A stretch of DNA of 11,676 nt from JBBDWZ01 sp050732575 (GTDB lineage Bacteria; Gemmatimonadota; Gemmatimonadetes; Longimicrobiales; RSA9): positions 1 to 11,676 of the forward strand of contig JBOHRF010000147.1 in the NCBI GenBank assembly GCA_050732575.1, given 5' to 3'. The position numbers and the translations under genes are program-made. The stretch's first letter is position 1. The number at the start of each line of letters is the position of its first letter. The notes below the pieces were generated by a model. The model saw nothing but the letters and a program-made list of their open reading frames with translations. It was not told the DNA's origin and searched no databases. Of the stretch, positions 6,051 through 11,676 are shown piece after piece.

Positions 6051-7337
6051 ATGCCAACGCTCCCCCCTTGGCCGCTACCGGAATTCGTGCGCGGATATCG
6101 AAGTCGAGGATTGGCCGTTCTGCTGGTTTGTGGAGCCTGCGCGACCACTTCCAGTCCAGCCCTCAAGTCCGCGGGTGAGATCCCGGCCCTCACGACACGA
6201 CTGGCACGTGATACTACCGACTATCAGACGCGCACTTCCCTGGGTGTTGCGTATCTGCAGGTGGGACGCGCCGACCAGGCCCGGCCGATACTCGAACGCT
6301 CGGTTGAACGCCGCCCCAACGACCCCGTCGCCGTCCTGCACCTCGGTCTCTCGTACGAGGCGCTGCAGCAGTATCCGGACGCGCGGCGCCTGTACGAGCA
6401 TTACCTGAAAGTTGGCCGCTCCCGCGAGCTGCGCTCTGATTTGAAGCGCCGGTTGGTGTTGCTTGAGCGCCGTGAATTAGAGCAATTCGCCAGGCGCGCA
6501 GTGGAGGAGGAGTCCCGCTTGAGGACGGCGCCGCCGCGCGAGCGGACGGTGGCCGTGTTTCCATTTCAGGTCGTGTCTACGGACGCCAAACTGCGGCCAT
6601 TGGGTCGAGCGCTGGCCGATTTGCTGGTGATCGATCTTTCGCAGACCAGCAGGGTGACCGTACTCGAGCGTATGCGCGTGCAGCTGCTGTTGGATGAGCT
6701 GGATTTGTCGGCAAGCGGGCGGGTGGATTCCGCGCAAGTCGTGCGCAGCGGCCGCATGCTGAGCGCCGAGCGCATCGTACAGGGATCGCTGGGCAGTCAG
6801 GCCGAAACGGTGCAACTCAACGCGGCCATCGTTCAGATGCCCACGGGTCGAGCTGGTACGGGCGCGCTCTCCGAGACCGATGCCCTCAATCGGATCATGG
6901 CCGCGGAGAAACGGTTGGCCCTTCGGATTTACGAATCGCTGGGCGTATCACTCACCGTGGCTGAACGGGAGCGCGTCTCCCGCCAGCCCACGGACAACCT
7001 CAACGCGATCCTTGCCTATGGCATTGGCCTCGAGGCACTGGACGCGGGCAATTACGCGCGCGCCGCACAGCAGTTCGATGAGGCTGCGCGTCTGGATCCA
7101 AACTTCACATTGGCTAAGGAAAAGGCCGAGCAGACCCGGCAAACCGCTGCGGCCGTTGCGACCACCACCACGCGTCTGGTTGAAAAGGCCAGCTTCGAAG
7201 GGACCCAGCCCGGATCGACCACCGCCAACGTGCTGCAGCAGAATCCTTTCAAGCGCGATCCCGTCGCCGAGGTGCTGGGCAATGAAGATGTACGTCGCAA
7301 GACCATCATCGAACTCATCTTTCGACGTCCGAACTAG
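6051..7337 (+). CDS. TPR and CsgG-like domain protein, probable envelope lipoprotein
   Basis: This 428-residue protein has two recognisable parts. TPR-like repeats lie near the N-terminus (about 57-120; TSLGVAYLQVGRADQARPIL, then AVLHLGLSYEALQQYPDARR), and another near the C-terminus (about 318-355; GIGLEALDAGNYARAAQQF). Between them, about 165-275, is a CsgG/FlgO-like domain: TVAVFPFQ, LGRALADLLVIDLSQTSRVT, VLERMRVQLLLDEL and LSAERIVQGSLG. CsgG itself forms the outer-membrane pore for curli subunits; many related soluble or lipid-anchored domains have unknown roles, so secretion is not shown. The N-terminus has a hydrophobic stretch ending VCGAC, making C30 a possible but non-ideal lipidation site. 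A GTG at 6087 would give a more typical short signal peptide but lacks a good ribosome-binding site. It is 9 bp from the barrel gene and likely in its operon. Confidence 0.8.
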   Translation: MPTLPPWPLPEFVRGYRSRGLAVLLVCGACATTSSPALKSAGEIPALTTRLARDTTDYQTRTSLGVAYLQVGRADQARPILERSVERRPNDPVAVLHLGLSYEALQQYPDARRLYEHYLKVGRSRELRSDLKRRLVLLERRELEQFARRAVEEESRLRTAPPRERTVAVFPFQVVSTDAKLRPLGRALADLLVIDLSQTSRVTVLERMRVQLLLDELDLSASGRVDSAQVVRSGRMLSAERIVQGSLGSQAETVQLNAAIVQMPTGRAGTGALSETDALNRIMAAEKRLALRIYESLGVSLTVAERERVSRQPTDNLNAILAYGIGLEALDAGNYARAAQQFDEAARLDPNFTLAKEKAEQTRQTAAAVATTTTRLVEKASFEGTQPGSTTANVLQQNPFKRDPVAEVLGNEDVRRKTIIELIFRRPN

Positions 7338-7346
7338 CGAGGAATC

Positions 7347-8447
7347 ATGACTACCAACAAGAGCCTTCGTTCCTCGCTGATCGCGCTCGTCGTGCTGCTC
7401 GGCACGACCGGTCCTCTGGTCGCCCAGAATACGGGTATCCGAGTCGGTGCGGGCGCCAGCTTCGAGGGATTCGTATTCGACAATCGGAAAGCCGTAGGCA
7501 TGCATGGCGTAGCGCTCGCGACTGCACCGTTCGCTGCGCGCTACACCGGTCCCGTGATCGTCGAAGTGGCGGGCAGTTATGCCCACGGCCTGCTGGTCAG
7601 CCCCACGGGTGACCTGAGCACGGTCACCGGGTTGACGGACACCAGTATCATGCTGTCTGTGCCGCTGGCCAACGAGCGCATCTCGCTGACCGGAACGGCG
7701 TTTCTGCCTACCGGAAACGCCAGCCAAACCATCCAGGAGGCGGCCGTGGCCGGTGTCATCGCCGCCGATCTACTTCCCTTCCGGATCTCCAATTGGGGTA
7801 CGGGTGGCGGTTTCGACCTGAGTGCCTCGGTCGCCGTGCCTGTGGGTGGCTTTGGCATTGGCGCGCGCGTCGGTTATTCAGCCGCGCGCGAATTCGAGCC
7901 GTTGGCCGGACCCGAGGTCTTCTCGTATCAGCCGGGCAACCAGACCTACGTACGCGTCGCTGTCGATCACTCGATTGGCGCCACCAGCAAAGCCTCGCTG
8001 TCCGCCACTATGCAGCGTTTCAGCGATGATGCTTTCGATGGCGAGAATCTCTATCGCTCGGGTGATCGGCTCGAAGTATTGGCCGCACTCGATCTCGGCG
8101 CGGGCAACAGTGGAAATGCATCGTTGTATGCCGGCGTGATGCATCGCTCCCAGAGCGCGTTCCTGGACGGTTCCGAAGACTTTGCCGCTCAGGACCTGAT
8201 CGTTGCAGGCGCGGGCTTGCGCCTGCCGTTCGGCAATTCCGCGTTCCTGCCCTCAACCGATCTGCGCGTGTTCCGCCGCGAAGACGGCGTTGGACAGGGT
8301 TACCTGGTTGGTGTGGGCGCTTCGTTCGAGTTGGGCGCGTTCATCCCCACCATCCGCGGTCGCGTGGGCAACCTCGTAGTCAACGATCAGTCCCGCTCTC
8401 GCCTGTACGGCGGCGAGGTCGGGCTGGCTGTGCGACTGGGGAGGTGA
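7347..8447 (+). CDS. Predicted outer-membrane beta-barrel protein
   Basis: The 366-residue protein starts with a clear Sec signal peptide (MTTNKSLRSSLIALVVLL, then a VAQN cleavage region near residues 26-28). The rest consists of short alternating polar/hydrophobic segments rich in Gly, Ala, Val and aromatics, for example GIRVGAGASFEGFVFDN near the start and a last strand ending GLAVRLGR. This is the pattern of a beta-barrel with no visible plug or soluble domain. It does not end in the usual C-terminal Phe or Trp recognised by the BAM complex. I do not recognise the specific family; porin or partner of the flanking lipoproteins are both possible. GAGG at 7339-7342 serves the ATG 4 nt later. 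The stop overlaps the ribosome-binding region of the next gene, so the two are likely coupled. Confidence 0.75.
   Translation: MTTNKSLRSSLIALVVLLGTTGPLVAQNTGIRVGAGASFEGFVFDNRKAVGMHGVALATAPFAARYTGPVIVEVAGSYAHGLLVSPTGDLSTVTGLTDTSIMLSVPLANERISLTGTAFLPTGNASQTIQEAAVAGVIAADLLPFRISNWGTGGGFDLSASVAVPVGGFGIGARVGYSAAREFEPLAGPEVFSYQPGNQTYVRVAVDHSIGATSKASLSATMQRFSDDAFDGENLYRSGDRLEVLAALDLGAGNSGNASLYAGVMHRSQSAFLDGSEDFAAQDLIVAGAGLRLPFGNSAFLPSTDLRVFRREDGVGQGYLVGVGASFELGAFIPTIRGRVGNLVVNDQSRSRLYGGEVGLAVRLGR
8440..8444 (+). promoter_or_regulatory. Ribosome-binding site that fixes the Ig-like lipoprotein start
   Basis: GGAGG within the last codons of the barrel gene lies 5 nt before the ATG at 8450. It favours this ATG over the in-frame GTG at 8444, which is part of the site itself. 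Confidence 0.65.
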
Positions 8448-8449
8448 CT

Positions 8450-10489
8450 ATGAGCGCACGAACCTTACGCCATCGCGCCATCCTGATCCTGGCCGCTGCG
8501 TGCGGCCTGGCCGGATGTGAAGACGTATTGTTGCACGATCCCGCACCGGCGCCGGCCGTGCTTGGACTCGCATTCTCGTTGACCGGTTCTTCGGCCGCGG
8601 GCGGGCCAGCCGCTGCGTATGACAAGGCCGATTCGGTGCACGTTGCCGTGTTTCGCGCATCCGACTTTATTGGCTTCGAGGAGAACTTCGGCGAAGACCT
8701 CACACCCATCAACGCCATTCACTTCAGCTCGGCCAGCTTCACACCCGCGGCCGAGAACCGCATCCAGATCGAGATCGACCTGGAAAGCGATGCCGAGCCG
8801 CTGGTCATAGTCGGCGCGCTGAGTCGGGCCCGGCAGCCGCTGTTCGCCGGTACTGCCATAGTCAGAGCGCTGCGCGGCGAGACCACCAGCACGGACGTCA
8901 GCCTGATCGCGATCCCGGACGAGCTGAACGTTGCGAGCGTGCCGACCATCACGTCGTTGGGAGACACCGCGCGCATCAATGCCGTCGTGCTGTTTGCTAC
9001 CGGTGACACGATTCCCGGACTCACCCTCAACTTCAGCAGCAGTAACCCGCAGGTCGCAACGGTCGACCTCAGCGGTCGCGTCGTGGCCCGCACGGAGGGG
9101 CAGACCCAGGTGACCGTGACCGCGGCCGTTCAGTTCTTCTCGCTGTCGCGTGTTGTCAATGTGACCGTGACCGCCACCGTAAACACGATTGATGTAACAC
9201 CAACGTCGGCTACCATCGATGTGGGCGGCTTTGCCCAGTTCACGGCCGTGGCGCGCGATCGCAGGGGCAATGCCCTGGTGCGCACGTTTACCTGGTCCAG
9301 CTCGGCACCTGGTGTTGCTTCCGTCGATCCCAATACCGGTCGTGTTACCGGCCTGACTACCGGAGCCGCTACCATCACTGCGCGCAATGGCACGGTCACG
9401 CGCAGCGTGAACGTGACAGTGCGCGTGAGCAACAGCGTGGTCAGCGGTCGAGTCACACAAGCCGTCACCAACACGGGCATCGCGGGCGCTACAGTCACTG
9501 CGCTTTCCGGACCAACGCAGGTCACGGCACTGACCGATGCGCAGGGCAACTACACGTTGACCGTGCCCTCCAATCGGAACTACCTGTTCTCGGCCACCGC
9601 CACCGGTCACGCCCGGCAAGAGCTCACGCAGTTCATTGAGGCCGCGCAACACACGATCAACTTCGCGCTGTCCCTGACGCACAGTCGCATTGGCGGCCTG
9701 GTCACCAATGCTGTAACCGGCTTGCCCATCCCGAATGCGACCGTGGCCGCATTCAACGGCGCGACCCTGGCCGCCTCCGCGAGTACGGATCTGAACGGGA
9801 GGTATGCCCTGAGCGTGCCTACCGGGGTGACGTACCAGGTCGCTGCCGTCGCACCGAATTACATTCGGCATGATGCCAACATCACGGCCGTGGCAGCAGA
9901 ACATCTGTTGGACTTTGTGCTCTCGCCCGTGCTGGCGCAGGGACAACTTCGCGTGGTGCTCACCTGGGGCGCCGATCCGGTCGACCTGGATTCCCATCTG
10001 TTCGGGCCCATATCCCAATCGGTAGAGCGATTCCACGTCTTCTACGCCGCCACCGGCAGTTTGACCGCATCACCGTTCGCTCTGCTCGACATCGATGACC
10101 AGACCAGTTTCGGACCGGAAACCATCACGATCGGACAGACCTTGATCGGTCGCTACACCTACTCGGTGCACCACTTTGCCGGCGCCAGCAACATCGCAGG
10201 GTCGGGCGCGCTGGTACGCGTGTTCCAGGGTGCACAACTCATCGCCCAGTTCACACCGCCCAATCTGCCCGGCTCTATTTGGAACGTGTTCCGAATCGAT
10301 GTCGCGCCGACCGCGGGGCCACCGATTATTACCCTGACACCGACTCAGACCATGGGTGATACGTACGCGGGTTCACCCAATGAGTCAGCGCGCAGGGTGG
10401 TTGGACTGCAGGCAGAGTTGAATGATGCGCAGCGCAAGATCGTGGAAGCCGCGCGTCTGTATCGCAAAAATCAACACCCACCCAGGTAG
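8450..10489 (+). CDS. Multidomain lipoprotein: Ig-like, carboxypeptidase-regulatory-like and YfaP-like domains
   Basis: This 679-residue protein has a textbook lipoprotein signal peptide ending GLAGC, with C23 as acceptor. After an unrecognised beta-rich region (about 30-155) come two bacterial Ig-like (Big_2) domains, about 158-243 (SSSNPQVATVDLSGRVVA) and 244-327 (APGVASVDPNTGRVTGL). Two carboxypeptidase-regulatory-like domains follow, at about 328-408 (GRVTQAVTNTGIAGATV) and 411-493 (GGLVTNAVTGLPIPNATV). A YfaP/DUF2135-like domain lies at about 500-625 (VVLTWGADPVDLDSHLFGP, with D512, D514 and H516). The tail (about 645-679) looks helical and basic. No protease or glycosidase active site is visible, so it is more likely a binding, adhesion or structural surface protein. 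It starts 2 nt after the barrel stop and is probably the last gene of that cluster. The exact function is unknown. Confidence 0.88.
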   Translation: MSARTLRHRAILILAAACGLAGCEDVLLHDPAPAPAVLGLAFSLTGSSAAGGPAAAYDKADSVHVAVFRASDFIGFEENFGEDLTPINAIHFSSASFTPAAENRIQIEIDLESDAEPLVIVGALSRARQPLFAGTAIVRALRGETTSTDVSLIAIPDELNVASVPTITSLGDTARINAVVLFATGDTIPGLTLNFSSSNPQVATVDLSGRVVARTEGQTQVTVTAAVQFFSLSRVVNVTVTATVNTIDVTPTSATIDVGGFAQFTAVARDRRGNALVRTFTWSSSAPGVASVDPNTGRVTGLTTGAATITARNGTVTRSVNVTVRVSNSVVSGRVTQAVTNTGIAGATVTALSGPTQVTALTDAQGNYTLTVPSNRNYLFSATATGHARQELTQFIEAAQHTINFALSLTHSRIGGLVTNAVTGLPIPNATVAAFNGATLAASASTDLNGRYALSVPTGVTYQVAAVAPNYIRHDANITAVAAEHLLDFVLSPVLAQGQLRVVLTWGADPVDLDSHLFGPISQSVERFHVFYAATGSLTASPFALLDIDDQTSFGPETITIGQTLIGRYTYSVHHFAGASNIAGSGALVRVFQGAQLIAQFTPPNLPGSIWNVFRIDVAPTAGPPIITLTPTQTMGDTYAGSPNESARRVVGLQAELNDAQRKIVEAARLYRKNQHPPR

Positions 10490-10497
10490 CTGCGGAC

Positions 10498-10535
10498 AGT
10501 CGGGCAATCGGATGATTCAATCCGATTGCCCGACT
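10498..10535 (+). terminator. Perfect 16-bp hairpin between the lipoprotein gene and thiE
   Basis: AGTCGGGCAATCGGAT (10498-10513) is exactly complementary to bases 10520-10535, with a 6-nt GATTCA loop. It begins 8 nt after the lipoprotein stop codon, the usual place for a transcription terminator. No T-run follows on either strand, so it is not a standard intrinsic terminator. It may end transcription by hairpin alone, protect the mRNA 3' end, or be a protein-binding palindrome. Confidence 0.6.
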
Positions 10536-10554
10536 ACCCGGGCGTTCCACGCTC

Positions 10555-11181
10555 TTGAGCACGCCTCTCGATCTTCGTGTGATCGTCATCACGGATCGCA
10601 AGCTGGCTGCCCCTCGCACAGTCGAGTGGGTCGTGCACGAAGCCCTGGCCGCGGGCGCGCCCGCCGTTCAACTCCGTGACAAACGAGCCTCGAGTGCCGA
10701 ACTGTTGTTGCAGGCCGCCGCGTTGCTCGAATTGACTGCGCGGCATGATGCGCGGTTGTTCATCAACGATCGGTTGGATGTCGCCCTCGCCTCGGGCGCC
10801 CAGGGCGTACATTTGGGTCCGGAAGACCTGCCCATTGCGGCCGCTCGACGGGCCGCGCCTGCACTGCTGCTCGGTTTCTCTACTGACTCTCCCGAACAGG
10901 CGCAGCTGGCACAACGCTCCGGAGCCGACTACATCGGGTGTGGCGCTGTCTTCGGCACAACGTCCAAAGCAGAAGCTGCAGATCAACAAATCGGCCCTGA
11001 GGGTGTGCAGCGCGTAACACGGGCCGTGCACCTTCCCGTAGTCGCCATTGGCGGCATCACACCCGACAACGTTCAGCAGCTTACCCATACCGGCGCCGCG
11101 GGCTGTGCCGTGCTGAGCGCGGTCATGACGGCACAGCGACCGGGTGAAGTCGTACAGCGGCTGCTGCGTGCCTTTCGTTGA
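10555..11181 (+). CDS. thiE: Thiamine-phosphate synthase ThiE
   Basis: ThiE joins the pyrimidine pyrophosphate (HMP-PP) and thiazole phosphate (THZ-P) halves into thiamine phosphate in the cytoplasm. The predicted 208-residue TIM barrel is of family length. It shows VIVITDRK (9-16), VQLRDK (38-43), FINDRLDVA (69-77), GVHLGPEDLP (84-93), GADYIGCGAVFGTTSKAEA (123-141) and the late VVAIGGI phosphate-binding strand. Two positions depart from the most common pattern: HLGP instead of HLGQ, and GAVFGT instead of GPVFPT. The ligand-contacting Q39, R41, K43, N71, D72 and K138 positions are kept. A TenI-like relative cannot be wholly excluded. I used the TTG at 10555 because the first strand needs these residues; the GTG at 10579 is the alternative. 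No clear ribosome-binding site or TPP riboswitch is visible and no other thiamine gene is nearby. Confidence 0.88.
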   Translation: MSTPLDLRVIVITDRKLAAPRTVEWVVHEALAAGAPAVQLRDKRASSAELLLQAAALLELTARHDARLFINDRLDVALASGAQGVHLGPEDLPIAAARRAAPALLLGFSTDSPEQAQLAQRSGADYIGCGAVFGTTSKAEAADQQIGPEGVQRVTRAVHLPVVAIGGITPDNVQQLTHTGAAGCAVLSAVMTAQRPGEVVQRLLRAFR

Positions 11182-11237
11182 CGAGCAGGCCAGATTGGTG
11201 AAGGAGAAATGCAACCAAACAGCCAGGAACGCGACAC

Positions 11238-11676
11238 ATGGATTGGCTGACTGACCCGCAGGCCTTGATCGCATTGGGCACGCTCACCGTGATGGAGATC
11301 GTGCTCGGCATTGACAACGTCATCTTCATCTCGATCCTGGCCGGCAAACTGCCATCCGAGGAGCAGCGCAGGGCACGACTCACCGGGTTGAGCCTGGCCA
11401 TGTTCATGCGCATTGCGCTGCTCGCCTCCATTGCCTGGATGGTTCGCTTGACCGAACCCCTCTTCGGCTGGTTCGGTCACGAGTTCTCGGGTCGTGATCT
11501 CATCCTCATTACCGGTGGTCTGTTCCTGATCGCCAAAAGCACACATGAAATCCATCAGAAGCTGGAAGGTGAGGTGGGCGCATCCGAGCGGCGCGTGGCC
11601 GCCACCTTCCGCAGCGTCATCATCCAGATCCTGCTGCTCGACATCGTGTTTTCGCTCGACTCGGTCATCACCGCGG
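11238..11676 (+). CDS. TerC-family integral membrane protein (5' part)
   Basis: The first 146 residues are present; the gene continues beyond the right edge. It matches TerC/YgdQ/YoaE-type membrane proteins, linked to tellurite resistance and, in several bacteria, to manganese export or metal loading of secreted proteins. The hydrophobic segments carry the two diagnostic acidic motifs: MEIVLGIDNVIFISIL (E20, D26, N27) and DIVFSLDSVITA (D135, D141). The central LILITGGLFLIAKSTHEIHQ is also typical. At least four membrane segments are visible. ATG at 11238 has AGGAA 8 nt upstream. A 13-codon frame (11209-11250) overlaps this start. It lies 56 bp after thiE, and co-transcription is plausible. 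Whether a C-terminal CBS/CorC extension follows cannot be seen. Confidence 0.93.
   Translation, partial: MDWLTDPQALIALGTLTVMEIVLGIDNVIFISILAGKLPSEEQRRARLTGLSLAMFMRIALLASIAWMVRLTEPLFGWFGHEFSGRDLILITGGLFLIAKSTHEIHQKLEGEVGASERRVAATFRSVIIQILLLDIVFSLDSVITA

Noticed and set aside
8465..10036. A 523-codon open frame antisense to the Ig-like lipoprotein gene
   Set aside because: It lies wholly over a gene with a perfect lipobox and recognisable domains. High-GC coding DNA commonly leaves the opposite strand open, and its translation shows no domain pattern.
10490..10554. TPP riboswitch before thiE
   Set aside because: The conserved TPP-aptamer CTGAGA core is absent and the space is too short for the aptamer.
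10534..11274. A 246-codon antisense frame covering thiE and the terC start
   Set aside because: It overlaps two recognised genes and has no motif of its own.
1..11676. Mobile element, prophage or defence system
   Set aside because: No transposase, integrase, nuclease-defence or CRISPR-like repeat is present, and the genes are collinear and of uniform character.

Overview
The window is GC-rich chromosomal DNA from a diderm (two-membrane) bacterium. Evidence for two membranes is lipoprotein signal peptides, an outer-membrane beta-barrel with a cleavable signal peptide, and a CsgG-type periplasmic/outer-membrane domain. Non-ATG starts (GTG, TTG) are frequent. The gene mix would fit Gemmatimonadota: a V4R protein between ligA and ruvX, a TPR plus CsgG-like protein, and a lipoprotein with Ig-like and carboxypeptidase-regulatory domains. 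That lineage call is an inference from gene content only. I see no insertion sequence, prophage, CRISPR array, tRNA, rRNA or other sign of recent transfer.

Layout. The left edge (1-598, minus strand) holds the 5' part of a pyrimidine-nucleoside/thymidine phosphorylase gene, preceded by and overlapping by 4 nt a small YtxH-like membrane protein gene. A 121-bp divergent intergenic region follows. All other genes are on the plus strand. At 720-1703 is a PleD-like response regulator (REC-GGDEF, diguanylate cyclase). From 1778 to 5800 runs a compact run of genes: ligA (NAD+-dependent DNA ligase), a V4R-domain protein, ruvX/yqgF and mltG. The last three junctions are 23 bp, 0 bp and an 8-bp overlap, so this looks like one operon of DNA-maintenance and cell-envelope genes.

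After a 250-bp leader with a good sigma70-type promoter candidate comes an envelope cluster (6051-10489). It contains a TPR/CsgG-like probable lipoprotein, a signal-peptide-bearing beta-barrel, and a 679-residue lipoprotein. The lipoprotein carries two bacterial Ig-like domains, two carboxypeptidase-regulatory-like domains and a C-terminal YfaP/DUF2135-like domain. The three genes are tightly packed and probably act together at the outer membrane; this is the least understood part of the window. A perfect 16-bp hairpin ends this cluster. It is followed by thiE (thiamine-phosphate synthase) and the 5' part of a TerC-family integral membrane protein gene that runs off the right edge.

Most genes are ordinary housekeeping. 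The parts worth a second look are the three-gene envelope cluster, the V4R protein inside the ligA-ruvX-mltG run, MltG apparently anchored as a lipoprotein, helically phased tandem repeats in the ligA leader, and the U-tract-less hairpin just before a TTG-started thiE with no visible Shine-Dalgarno (SD) sequence.
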